In this document: positions 45,108 through 55,929 of the stretch, one piece after another
Layout of the letters: the number at the start of each line of letters is the position of its first letter
Position numbering within the stretch: position 1 is the stretch's first letter
Assembly (NCBI GenBank): GCA_007922225.1
Contig: ML679946.1
Span: 97,718,759-97,782,758, forward strand
Reading direction: 5' to 3'
Length of the DNA stretch: 64,000 nucleotides
From: Emydura subglobosa
Lineage: Eukaryota; Chordata; Testudines; Chelidae
The notes under the pieces: model-generated
What the model was told of the DNA's origin: nothing
Seen by the model: only the letters and a program-made list of their open reading frames with translations
Database searches by the model: none
Made by a program: the position numbers and the translations under genes

Positions 45108-45330
45108 TAAAAGTGCTAAGAGAGAGAGGGGTGAGGACTGAGAGTAGAGATGGATGAGATGGGGGAGGAGAATCACAATGGATTGGGAAAGATGTGCTGA
45201 GGAGGGCCAAAAGGAGGATGAAAAATAGAAAAGGAAAAAAGCATAGACAGAAGGGTAGGAAGATAAAAATAGAAAATGGAAGAGAGAAGCTTGAGGAAGA
45301 TGTAGAGATGCAAGATAAAAGAAATGTCTG
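45108..45330 (+). repeat. purine-rich strand-asymmetric stretch
   Basis: More than 200 bases that are mostly A and G on the plus strand (AGAGAGAGAGGGGTGAGGAC, AAAATAGAAAAGGAAAAAAG and similar). The frames on both strands (87 and 69 codons) follow from this bias. Confidence 0.7.
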
Positions 45331-45769
45331 CAGAAATAGTCTCACCTCAACTGCAGACAAGAAGGGTGTCTCCTATGAAGCTCAATCAGGAACTCTGAAG
45401 TGATATAATAGGTGAGGAGCTCTGATCTAAGAGACGAGCAACAACAGCTTCCACAAACTGGGGGATGATTCTTCCCTTTAACGTTAACATGTATTGTTCA
45501 GCATTGGTGAGACTCTGCCTAACTTTGGCAGATTCAGCATTTCCTTTGCAAAGACAGATCTTCTCTCTTTCCTGGCACTGATTTTCTGCTGCCTTGCACT
45601 GATGTAGACACATAGACCCACACAGAGTGATGACAAGATGGTCATAATGTGCTGCAAATGGTACCACTTTTCCCTGGGGTATATGACTATACAAGGTGTG
45701 AAGCAATGGGGAATCGGGCTCTGTTTTAACAAGTGATAGTTTGCTGTAATGGTGTTGATTTTTGATGGT

Positions 45770-46015
45770 GGCAAGATGGTCTTGTAGGTGAAGCACTGAA
45801 CAAGAACTGGATTCAATTCTCAGCTCCACCACATTGTGACCTGGGGCAAATCACTTATCTGCTCTGTTTCACAGTTTCCCATCTATAAAATGGGCAGAAT
45901 ACTACTTCCCTGTTCACATGGTTGGTCTGTCTTGTCTATATAGTTTGTAAGCAGGGACTGCTTTTTACTGTGTTCATACAGTGCGTAGCACAATGGAGCT
46001 CCAATCTTAGCTGCT
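45770..46015 (+). repeat. complete tRNA-derived SINE with LINE-type tail
   Basis: Head GGTGGCAAGATGGTCTTGTA, GAACTGGATTCAATTCTCAG (box B like GATTCAATTC), body ACATTGTGACCTGGGGCAAA, TCACTTATCTGCTCTGTTTC, core CCATCTATAAAATGGGCAG, then TTTGTAAGCAGGGACTGC and CAGTGCGTAGCACAATGGAG, the tail also found alone at 7568. Shows that head, core and tail belong to one element. The 148- and 110-codon minus frames here are not genes. Confidence 0.8.
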
Positions 46016-46024
46016 TAGCTACCC

Positions 46025-46240
46025 TGGAGCATCAGGCAGCTTTTGGCTGGTCGCTACCCAAAGTTCCTGCTTCCAGTCACGTGGCCAGAAGCAGAAAGTT
46101 TGGGAAGTGACCGGCAGAGAATCACTAAACTGCCGGAAGCTCCGGTTGCCAAAGTAACTGGAGCATCTGGCAACTTAGTTTCTCAGCCCGGTCACTTCCC
46201 AAACTTCCTGCTTCCGGGCACGTGACCAGAAGTAGGAAGT
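46025..46240. repeat. alternating inverted/direct repeat with CACGTG centres
   Basis: TGGAGCATCAGGCAGC at 46025 recurs as TGGAGCATCTGGCAAC at 46159, a 134-bp period. Each unit holds a palindrome CTTCCTGCTTCC...AGAAGCAG around CACGTG (46078-46083 and 46219-46224). GCAGAAAGTTTGGGAAGTGA at 46091 is the inverse of TCACTTCCCAAACTTCCTGC at 46191. CACGTG is also the canonical E-box, but this comes with the repeat. Confidence 0.8.
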
Positions 46241-46303
46241 GGCTCAGGCCCACCTGAGTCAATCACAGGCCCTGCCAGAAAAATCACTTCTGGCTACGCC
46301 CTT

Positions 46304-46982
46304 GGTTGGAACATCTAATGTGATACTGTAGTAAATTAATGAATGATAATTCTGCACTCCATTACATCCATTTTTAGTGCAAACCTGGTGTAAATAGAGT
46401 GGAGACACCGGCCCTGTCCCTCCCATGTTCACCTTTTCAGGCAGGAAGCATACTCCCTTTTGCTTAATTTTTTCCTCACTCAGATTAGTTTTTATAATTT
46501 GTGCCTATTTCTTGTCAAATTTAAGAGCTTAAATTAGCACCATGTGAGGCAATTATGATAATTAATATAACTTGACTTACGTTGTTTCAATACTTAGGTC
46601 AGGACTCTTTTTTCTACTATACTAACTGTTATACAACAGAGAAACCAACAAAACTCTCAGTTTACTCCTCTAGGAGTATGAAAGAAGTCTTTATGTGGAC
46701 AACTTTGAGGTCACTTCAAAAAATGTGGAGCTTCTGAGAAAAAAGGCTAGCCTGGCATGAGTCTATGTGGCTCAGGAGATTGGCAACAATCTATGGAGCT
46801 TTTCTGCTCCACCTCATTGATTCAAACTTGGCCACAGGTTGATAGTAAACAGAAGACATTACATAGGAAAGATACATAGTGAGTTTATCATTTTCAGTCA
46901 TGTTCCCAATGTTTCCTCATCTGAACCACCAATGCTAATTATCAAGATTGAGGACACTAGCAGTACAAAGGCCAAAGACTAA
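46304..46982. other. AT-rich single-copy DNA, no gene seen
   Basis: 46470-46620 has TAAATTAGC, GATAATTAATATAAC and related motifs. No repeat recognised. Confidence 0.4.
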
Positions 46983-47044
46983 GGGCCTATCCAAAGCCCA
47001 CTGGATTCAAGGGGAATACTTCAATAGGCTTTGGATCAGGCCTT
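46983..47044. repeat. P4 palindrome
   Basis: GGGCCTATCCAAAGCCCACT at the left, GGCTTTGGATCAGGCC at the right. Same element as 23211-23275. Confidence 0.8.
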
Positions 47045-47659
47045 AAGCATGGAGAATAAGCTACTCTCTTAGAACTAGAGTTGGTTGGGAACATCTTGCG
47101 CTGCTCTCTGTGTTGTGCCATACCATTTATATGGAGAAACAGACATTACCATGGCTGTCAGTCCTGGTGCCTTCCAAAACAGCTACTATTTTCACTTAAG
47201 TTTTACCAGCTTTGAACGAATTCAGTTCTAAAATAAAACTTTCCATTTGCAGTGAGGGAGACACAAAAGATCAGCTTTAGTAAGGATAAGGGCAGAATCA
47301 AAGTATCATCTGAGCAAACACACACAAAGTGCAGTGGTGATCAGCTCACCTTCAGGCACAAGTGGTAGAGGATGAGTATAATACTGTACGCAGATTACTG
47401 TTGGAATATTTGGCAGGGAGTACAAGAAGGTGAATCTGTGTCTTTGGGGCAATCTGCAGATACTGAGTCAAAATTCTGTGTTGATTTACTCTCACTGAAT
47501 GCCAATAATCTGAAATCAATATAATTGCATGGGTTTGAAGCCAAGTATTGAGTTTGTTATTCCATAGAGAGGAAAGAGTTCATTCTGATAATTTGATGGA
47601 ACTTGCCATTGAAGAGTCTCAGAGCCAATACGGAATAACGATGAATGAATCCTGGTCAC
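47045..47659. other. no gene seen
   Basis: No repeat or motif-bearing frame recognised. Confidence 0.5.
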
Positions 47660-47835
47660 TGCCTGTGGGGTACATATTGTTATGATTCAGTTTTTACAGA
47701 TGGAGATACTGAGACAGAGAGAACTTAAGTGACTTGACTCAAGTCACACAGGAGGCCCGTGTATGTCCAGAAAAGGGAACCCCACGCTCTTGACTCGCAC
47801 TCTTTTCCCTTAAGCAGAAGGCCCTCTAGGATGGC
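47660..47835 (-). repeat. MIR-like SINE, reverse orientation
   Basis: AGTTTTTACAGATGGAGATA, CTGAGACAGAGAGAACTTAA, GTGACTTGACTCAAGTCACA and CACGCTCTTGACTCGCACTC give the inverted core, body and head. Confidence 0.75.
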
Positions 47836-50740
47836 ACACAGTTATCATAGTATACATGGAGATTCAGTGCAATCAAGTCTTCTACAGTCAAGTAACCAAA
47901 TATCTTGGGGAGAATAAAATTTTAAAAGCAACTGTTAGAAATCAGTTAGTGATTGTAGCAGTTCCTCCAGCTCTTAAAGGATTTGGATTAAAAGACTTCA
48001 TTTCAACTGTTGCTTTTCCATTCTGTGCTGAAAGAAATGGCAGATTTTATTTTTTCTTATGTTGTTCTGGATGAAAAGAAGAGCTTCATTATCTGTAATG
48101 AATTTAAGGAAAGAGATAGCAAAAAAAAAAAAAAGAAAGAAAGAGCAGGAAGATCTATAAACATATACTATGCCAAGTACAATAGTCCTGCTGCCTCTCA
48201 TTGAGTTGAGACACTGTAAATTTATTCTGAACTAAAAAAAGAGAGAGCTTGTCTTCCTTATGCATTGATAAATTTGAGGGGCAAAATGATTCATAGTAAT
48301 TCATAAATCCATTATTAATACATCGGTGGCCCTTTTAATTTTTAATGGGCTTGAAATACTTATTTCCTGAAGCATAGTTTGGCTGTAATAATGTAAGTAG
48401 CCTGCAGGCCTTTTCCAGACCTGATCATAAAGGCCGAACTTAGTTTGTTTTACATCCTTCTAAGATTCACAAGTGCCAAAGAGGTCGTGCTAGAAAGTGG
48501 CTACTATCTCACATCAAATAGAATATAATGGAGGAACTAAAGTAGAAGAGTTCATCTTGTGGCTCTCCCTTTCTATTAACGAAGATCCCTGGAGTATCCC
48601 ATTCCACTGGATAGATCTACTGTTTAAGATTTCGTTATCTGGTGAACATACATGAGGAAACATGTTCCAGTGGTTAGAACAGGGGACTGGAAGTGAAAAA
48701 TCTTGGGCTATATTCCCTGCTCTTTTACATAGGTTAAAATTCACAAACTTAGGTGCCTCAAATCCTGATTTTTCAATATTTGTAAAGCACTCTGAGTGAA
48801 AATTCTGAGGACTTAAATGGGAATTAAGTGATGCATAATCCTTGTACCTATTCGCTACACAGGATAGATTTAACCCTTTGCAGTCATCAAAGGAAACAGG
48901 CAAAAATATTTGGGCCAGAATTAGCCACCCTTGCATGAAACAATATCTTCCTCTGCAAGTAGTCCAAATGTCTTCACACAACCCAATAAATCTAAATGGC
49001 AAACTCAACACTTCATGGCACTTTATGCTTTCCAAAAGGGTAATAGACTAGTTCTTAGGAACTTAGAAAAAGAAAATACTGATATGTTTAATATTTTAGC
49101 AGTGCTCATGCCACTCTGGTCTATCAGCATTTCCATAGTAAAATCCCTATCTCAGGAGTAATTGCTTTTCTCTAAAAAATTTATTTGGCTTGATATCAAG
49201 CAGGAAATTATCTGAGTTTTAGAATAACTTTTTAACAAGTTTGTCCATATTTGTATACAAGGATGGGCATTGATTACTGAGTAGGATTTAAAAAAGTTTG
49301 GATGTTAAATATTTAACCAAAATAGTTATTTAAAGTTTAACTTTCAGGCTATTCATTCAGGATGTGGTGAGCTGCTGCTGAGTCTTATTTTAAATTAAGT
49401 GAGCTGAGTTATTTAATCAACAAAAATCAGTCACTATTGCTATGCATTTGCAGCAATTATTTCTAATCACAATTTAATACCCAGAATTACTCTGCAGGTG
49501 TATATCCAGATATTACAGAAGGAGCAGGTTTTAATTCATCTGAAAAATGTTGACTTTTTCAGTGAAATTTATTTATGAATACTTGTATTCCTTATGGGTG
49601 AAATTCATCCCTTTGCAAAGGGCCAGCACAAGCCATATGTGGCCCACAGAAACCTAAGTCATTCATAGATCTTGTTCTGAACCACTGCACGGAGTGAAAT
49701 TCACTCTCTCTGGCCAGCCGTAATGATAGGATCCTTAAATAAAGCACATATTGACATTGGTAGGCACAATTAAGGTACATAGCATACCATTGTGATGATC
49801 CATGAACCAAGTATTCCCAAAGCCATAATAATTCATAATTGAAACAGTTTCTGTTGAACTATGAAGTCTTATGAAGCCAATGAAATTGGAGTCCACTCAC
49901 AGGGAGTGTTTTATAACATTGAATAAGTCCCTTTTTCTGTTATCAGAACGTCATGAATCTTAGCCAACCCCAAGAACCACATCAGTATCCCTTAAGGTCC
50001 ATCCAAGCCATTTTTTAATTTTCTGGAGAGGTAGCTGATGAGCAAAGCTAGATTCTCCTTCTTAGCCACTGTCAGCCTTAATGGATAAGAGAGTTGGACT
50101 GAAAAAACAACCCCAGGTCCCAACTAAAGGGGTAGAACACAACACTCCGAAGCTACCCAGCCAGTTGTCTCAGGTACTTTCATTATTCTTGAAAAGGTTC
50201 CTTTTAATTTTAAAATAGATGAACCATATTATTTTACTGGACACATACCAGAGATCTCAACAGGAGCTCTTCTCATGCTTCAGTGACATTACATCTTCTA
50301 TCAGAGAATTGTAACAATTCTGTTGCTGATATCAACATGTCCTGAGGACAATACATTTCTTGCAGAAAGCACTTCAGCTTTAAGCATTCTTGCAGCTAAC
50401 CAGCCAGGGCAGACCTTCCACATTCCAGCTCACTCTCTTAATAATCTTCATGAAAGGCATTACAATCAGGCAGCTTTTTAGAGCAGACACAGCTCCGCAA
50501 TGTGGGTAAGTACTTCCAACACCATATTCCAGGGAGTATGCAATACTTCTACATTTCTCCACATCTCCCGTACCTCCATACAGATCACATCTTAAATATA
50601 CAAAGCAGAAAACACTAATTTATATTGATGAAACATCCTCTGCCATTTGAACTGCTCACCTATCAAATCACCACAACAAAGTACACTTCAGGATAAATGA
50701 GACTGAAGTCTTGTCTGTCCAACATTTGTATTTCTATATG
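47836..50740. other. mostly single-copy DNA
   Basis: A poly-A run is at 48120-48134. 48663-48805 holds a plus-strand SINE head (CCAGTGGTTAGAACAGGGGA) and tail (TTTGTAAAGCACTCTGAG) around a P3-like insertion. 49597-49705 is a P1-like palindrome (GGGTGAAATTCATCCCTTTG, GAGTGAAATTCACTC). The 173-codon minus frame (48514-49035) overlaps the SINE piece and has no domain. Confidence 0.45.
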
Positions 50741-50820
50741 CAACCCTTCAGCAAAGCACTTACGCATGTGCTTAACTTTAATGACTCAAGTGACTTGACT
50801 TAATTACTTGATGTGGGCAG

Positions 50821-51236
50821 TGTGCTGTTAGTAGCTACAAATAAAGTCATTTAGAGGCCAGCACCTTGATCTCTTAGATCATCCCGGACAGCTGGTACAG
50901 TTAGTCTAGGAGGGAGGGAAGTGGCTTGAATGGGTTTGGAAAGACAAGGGGATCACATAACTTGCAGGAAGCCTGATGAGCTAAAGAGGAAATTAGCTGA
51001 CCAGTTGGAGAAGGAAGAAAGCTGTATAAAAGGCCGAGGAAGCAGGAAGGGAAGGGACCTCCATCCACTTGCTGCTATATGTATTGTACCTGGAGCTTAA
51101 GGAAGAAGCAATAATAACCGCACAGGGGGAAGTTACTCTTGCGGCCTGTGTGTGCTGTATAATTCATAATGCTGTGAGAAGGGCTTACTAGCTAAGTTCC
51201 CAAGAGCTGAAGGGAAGCCTCTTTTGCTGAAAGACA
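50821..51236 (+). repeat. 5' LTR
   Basis: Starts TGTGCTGTTAGTAGCTAC. A TATA box (TATAAAA) is at 51025-51031 and GAAGCAATAATAACC, the altered poly-A signal area, at about 51105-51119. The 3' boundary at 51236 (AAGACA) is set by alignment with the 3' LTR and may be off by a few bases. No clear primer-binding site follows. Confidence 0.8.
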
Positions 51237-51286
51237 GGAAGGCTTGAGAGGAAGCCTGTGGGATGACAGGATGAACCTGGAAAAAA

Positions 51287-52150
51287 ATGGAGGCGCTGAT
51301 GCAGTGGCTAGTGGACAAACAGAAAGAGAGGCAGAGGACACTGCGGGCATTCCAACAGACCCAGCAGACAGCGTGACAAGCCCTGCTGGGATGGCATTTC
51401 AAAAGTTTGTGGAGGAAGAGACCCAGTTGCAGTAGCTATTACAGAATCTGACGAGTCCTGTCATGGAGAACAGACTCTGTAATATGGGGCCCCGGGACAA
51501 TCCTGACATGTTCTTGCTGACTTTTGAACTAATCACCCTAGTCGGTGCCCATAGTAAGAGTTTATGGGCCCTGCGGGTAGCCCTTTATCTAGTGGGAGAG
51601 GCCCAGGGTATATTGGGTGAAGAGCAGGCCAAGAGCTATGATGTATTAAAGGCTGCTATATTGGACTGTGTAAGCTGAAAGCTACCAACAGAAATTTAGG
51701 TCAGACAAGTGGACTTATGCAGTACAGCCCCAAGCCTTTGTGCAGAAGTTGACTGACTGGCCCAACTGATGGTTGAGGCAAGCAGGCAAGATGTCAAAGA
51801 AAGCAGTCATGGATGCTGTGGTATTAGAACAACTGATGCAAAGGCTTCTGGATACCGCTAAAGTCTGGGTGAGGAGACCCCAACCTGAGATGATGGAGGC
51901 AGCAGTAAAGTAGGCTGAGGAGTGTGTGGAAGCAAATTTTTCAAGGATATTGGCTCATCCTACACAAGTGAGGGATGGTGGGTGGGGGGAAGGTGTAAGA
52001 TCCTGCAAACGGTGAGTCCCGTGAGTGGAGGCAAAAAGGGAAAAAAGGCTATTTCAGCCATCAGGGGATAGCATGCCACCAGTACAGGGGGAAAGGCCAC
52101 GTTCAGCAGGACTACCCATATATGGAATGCAGACTGGGGGAATATTGCAG
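51287..52150 (+). pseudogene. decayed gag of the Gypsy-type element
   Basis: A frame from ATG 51287 gives MEALMQWLVDKQKERQRTLR and stops at 51374. After a frame change the capsid part reads MGPRDNPDMFLLTFE (51484 on), YLVGEAQ and YDVLKAAILDCVS to a stop near 51676. Then SYQQKFRS, FVQKLTDW, VVLEQLMQRLLDTAK and WVRRPQPEMMEAAV show the SCAN-like second capsid half known from Gypsy gag of reptiles. At least three in-frame stops and one shift: not functional. Confidence 0.8.
52074..52115 (+). pseudogene. decayed CCHC zinc knuckle of gag
   Basis: The frame reads CHQYRGKGHVQQDY. The spacing is exactly that of a CX2CX4HX4C nucleocapsid knuckle, but the second and fourth cysteines are both tyrosine (TAC in place of TGC), so zinc binding would be lost. 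The following PYMEC supports the family reading. Confidence 0.7.
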
Positions 52151-52224
52151 CTGGACTGGGGTGATGGAGAGTTCTAAGAGGAGAGTAAAAACAATTCCTG
52201 TAAGGGAGGGTAGAAGGCTGGAGA

Positions 52225-52445
52225 CAGGTTATTGATTCAGTAGCCACTTGCTTGCACTTGCAGATCAGGTTAGAAAGCTCTAGAAATAGAGCACACGTAT
52301 GGGGAGGAAAAAAAATATCCAGTGGCAGTGGTCCTACTGGAGGTACGTGGGAGGTTCTGGTTGGAAAACGGTTGGGGTAATGGAAACTTTGCCCTATCCT
52401 ATAGTCTTGGGGACTGATTGGAACCCTTTGCCTTTCAGTTGGTGA
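52225..52445 (+). pseudogene. decayed retropepsin region
   Basis: IDSV at 52231-52242 stands where an aspartic protease has (L/I)DSG, so the Gly of the active-site triplet is lost. Further on VAVVLLEVRGRFWLE and, after a one-base shift, VGVMETLPYPIVLGTDW match the C-terminal half of Gypsy proteases. The polyprotein link to reverse transcriptase is missing. Confidence 0.65.
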
Positions 52446-52912
52446 GGAGAGGCCCAGTGGAAGGAACCTAAATGAAGGATAGGAAAAAGTGGGGGCTAGA
52501 GTCAAGCCTGGTGTCCAGAGTCCACAAGGAGGGAGACAAGTAAACCCTAGACAAAAACAGATAATCCAAGAAAGTGGGCCCCAGGTAGGGAATGCTAGTG
52601 AAGAGAAGCTGGAGAAGGGGTGAAGAAGCAAGGGGAGCCTGTACAAAACCACCCAAAGTCGGTCAGAGGTGAACCCACCATACCCCAGTTAGGGGGCCTG
52701 GAGGAGGTAGAGATCCCCGAAAGCTTAACACCCAAAGGGCAGCCGAGACCATCAGCCTGTGAGGTGCTGACTGGGGAAGAAGCCATAGCGTACTTTACCA
52801 AGGATAGGGTAGACACAGGACAACAGTCTGTGGTATGCCCCTGGTGTAATAATCTGTTGGCCAAAATGGAGTTGTGGGGTAGGTCCCACAAAAGGAGTGC
52901 TCATTTTGATAG

Positions 52913-53325
52913 TGTGATGTTAGCAGCTACAGATAGTCATTTGGAGGCCAGCACCCTGAATATTTAAGTCACCCAGGACACAGGTTGTGGTTAGAGTAGG
53001 AAGGATTTGGGTAGCTTGATTGGGTTTGGAAACATGAAATGATCACTTACACCTGTAGGAAGCCTGATGCGCTAATAAGGTGACTAGCTCATCAGCTGGA
53101 GAACCCAGGGAAGAAAGCAGTATGAAAGGCTGATCAAGGAGCAGGAAGGGGCCTCTAGCCACCTGCTGTTACATTGAGTTTTACATGGAGTTTAAAGAAG
53201 AAGCAATAATAAACACACTTGGTGAAGTTACCCTAGTGGACTGTGTGTGCTGTGTAATTCACCAGGAGGGCTTACTAGCTGGGTTTTGAGGAGCTGAAGG
53301 GGAAGCCTGTTCCCACTTGACTGCA
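52913..53325 (+). repeat. 3' LTR
   Basis: Starts TGTGATGTTAGCAGCTAC and keeps the same block order as the 5' LTR. The TATA position is altered (AGTATGAAAGG). AATAAA at 53208-53213 is intact. Confidence 0.8.
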
Positions 53326-53639
53326 AGTAGAGCTAAGGATGTGCTAAAAGTTAGTGCTTTACTGTGTTTTACTGAATAAAGATGGACCTGAGCACATGCT
53401 TAAAGATTAGCACCTCCTTAAGCGCTTTGCTGAACTGGGACCACGGGACCTATCATAACAGTATGTAGGTGTACTCACCTCTGCATAGACAGCCAGAACA
53501 AGGTCCAGGCACTTAATTGCACAAAATAGTGCTTAAGTAGGACTTGAGTTATCCACAGTCCTTGCACTGCCCCTTTGCACAACGGTGAATTTCACTTTTA
53601 ATGTGGAGGAAACTTGTTTCCATTCAAAGAAATGTAAGA

Positions 53640-54930
53640 GTGACATAATTTAGTCAGAATTCCAAAAGGCTTTTGACAAGGCCTATGCAAGACATTACTA
53701 AAGAAGCTAAGTAGTCATGGTGTGAGAAGCAAAGCCATGGATCAAATACTAGCTAGGAGACAGAAAGCAAAAAGTAGGATTAAATTGTCAATTTTCATCA
53801 TGGTAAAAGGTTAATTAATTGTGGACTGCCGCAAGGCTCCACAGTAGGTTCCATGTTGTTTAATATGTTTATTAATGAGCTAGGAAGGAGGAGAGTAGTG
53901 AGGTAGAAAAATTTGCAGATGACCCAAAGTTAGTTTGGTTAATCAGGACAGCAGCGGACTGTGGGGAATTTCAGAGAAACCTAACTTTGCTAGGTGACTG
54001 GGCAAGAAGATGGCAAATAAAATTAAATTTTGATAAAAGGGAAGTAACACATATTGGAGGCACACATTTAAACTACTCATACACCTTTATGGCATTCCAA
54101 ATTAACGGTATCAACTCAAGAAAAGCATCATTTCAGAAAACGAAAGCCTTCAGTCAGTGTTCAGCTGCTGCCAAAAAGTAAACAAGATATTAGAATGCAT
54201 AGAATAGAATGGAAATTGATGCCTTTATAGAAATTATTGGTGTGGCCTCATCTGGAATAGTTTGCCATCCTGGTCACCTCATCTTAAGAATGTTGGAGAA
54301 ATACAAGGCATTCACAGAAAGGCAACAAGAATAAGCAAAGGCATGGAAAAACTCTCCAATGAAGAGACCTTGAAAGGAGTAGGATTGTTTTCCTTAAAAA
54401 TGAGGTCAATCTGAGGGGACATAATAAAAATATATAAAATAATGAATGGTCTAGAGAAGGTAATTTGGGATCTTCTGTTCTCCCTGTCTCATAAAGCAAG
54501 AACCAAGGGACATTTAATAAAATTAAAAGCTGGGGAATTCAAAACTGATAATAGGAAAAAAATTTTCACAGAACATGTAATTAAGCTGTGGAACTCATTG
54601 CCACAGGAAGTCATTGAGATCAAGCATTTAACAAGATGCAAAAAGGGATTGGATATTTATATGACTATCAGGAATATCCAGAGTTATCATAATTCAATAT
54701 AACAAGTTTAGTGGATGATCCCTCATGCTTCAGGGCTTGAGCCAATCTCTATTAGAAATCAGGATGAGACCTATGTGGGGAATGAGGGGGCAGATTAGCC
54801 TACCTCTGCCTACTGCAGGGTTCTTACACCTTTCTTTGAAGCATCTGGTGCCAGCTATTGTCAGTGACAAGATACTAAGCCAGATGGACTTCCAGTCTGA
54901 TCAAACATGGCAATTTGTGTTCCTACCATC
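53640..54930 (+). pseudogene. old CR1 (L3-like), C-terminal RT and 3' end
   Basis: Decayed motif A region FQKAFDKA (53658 on), then GLPQGSTVGSMLFNMFINEL in a nearby frame (53825-53884), the catalytic box FADD at 53922-53933, LGDWARRWQIKLNFDK (53990 on), and the C-terminus KIFTEHVIKLWNSLPQEV (54558 on). The 3' end CCAGATGGACTTCCAGTCTG matches 13021-13215. Frameshifts split it into short frames. Older and of a different CR1 subfamily than 6040-7232. Confidence 0.85.
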
Positions 54931-55929
54931 TACCTCCCATTCTCAGTACTGGATGGTGATGACTTTTTTATTTCCCTGAGCAAACTCTTGGGGTACATAT
55001 CTGTAGTGCTATGTGCAAATTGTTAACTGCATTCTAAATTTCACAATGGAAGCAAGAAACATAACCTCTAATGTTGCTCACTATATGCCTTTCCTCCATT
55101 ATCTTCTCTAGAAATCTGAAGGAACTATTATCTTCACTGTTATACGTCTTACTGTTGGTCATATTGCAAATGAGCATAATATATTCACAATCAATAAAGT
55201 GAATAGCTAATTTTCATAAAGAACTGTGACATACATAGTATTCATTAGAGCATGCATAAATTGCTTTTTTCCCCCCTAAACAATCCAGGAGATAAGAACT
55301 TCTTTAATAGCAATAGGGTGAACAGATGTAAAATAATAATAATAATGACCTGCTGTGTGACCGTTTGGAACCATTTAATAGCCAGTGAGCCATCATTTCC
55401 TTCTCTCATCAATGCATGTAAAAATGTTTTACTATCACCTTGTTCAACCTCCACTATAAAATTGATTACCTTTGACTAGACCGCTTTTAATTGCTCATAA
55501 AATTGATCTGACTTTCTGGCTTTTATGGCCACCAGTACGTCATCAACAAAGGTGCCTAGACTAAACAAGACATCCTTTTTCTGTTTCTGATGAGATGATG
55601 ACAAAATAAAAGCTATGTGGGTGTTATGATGCTGATGGGCTGGCAGTGGGTATCTCAAGACTGCCTGTATACCTGGATGGATCTCATGTACTTTTAACAT
55701 TCTGCTTTTAAGAAGAACAACTATGTGGGGCTAGCAAGTCAGTTGTTTCTGACACTGTAATGCCAATCTCCAAGGCACCATCTTTGGAAGGCTGATATTG
55801 TGAGATCAGTGTTGTCAAGAACATTGGTGGCATCCTCATGGGTAAATAGTGATGCACAGAAGCAGATGGTGTTACCATTGCCATAGGATTGTTCACGTTA
55901 GAAAAGGAAACCACCTATTAATTTATCTA
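54931..55929. other. no gene seen
   Basis: An (AAT)n run is at 55334-55348. Four 68-84-codon frames on both strands have no motif. Confidence 0.5.

Larger units (their letters stand above)
50821..53325 (+). mobile_element. internally deleted Gypsy-type LTR retrotransposon
   Basis: Two direct LTRs of about 416 and 413 bp flank 1.68 kb of internal DNA with decayed gag and protease. Reverse transcriptase, RNase H and integrase are absent. GGCAG (50816-50820) and AGTAG (53326-53330) flank the element and differ by two transitions, which could be an aged 5-bp target duplication. The LTRs differ from each other at roughly one base in five by eye, so the insertion is old. The region 52450-52912 is unrecognised. 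Confidence 0.85.
50741..53440. repeat. P2 palindrome split by the Gypsy-type provirus
   Basis: The left arm (CAACCCTTCAGCAAAGCACT, TACGCATGTGCTTAACTTTA) ends at 50820. The right arm (GATGTGCTAAAAGTTAGTGC, GAGCACATGCTTAAAGATTA, AGCGCTTTGCTGAACTGG) starts after 53325. Put together they form one P2 inverted repeat, so the provirus is a later insertion. Confidence 0.7.

Noticed and set aside
45386..45832. 148-codon minus-strand frame
   Set aside because: It begins in the head of a plus-strand SINE and overlaps another minus frame; no motif.
48514..49035. 173-codon minus-strand frame
   Set aside because: It overlaps an inverted SINE head and a P3-like insert; no domain and no splice context.
51960..52652. 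230-codon minus-strand frame, among the longest in the window
   Set aside because: It is antisense to the decayed gag and protease of the Gypsy-type element; proline-rich composition mirrors the purine-rich sense strand and no domain is seen.
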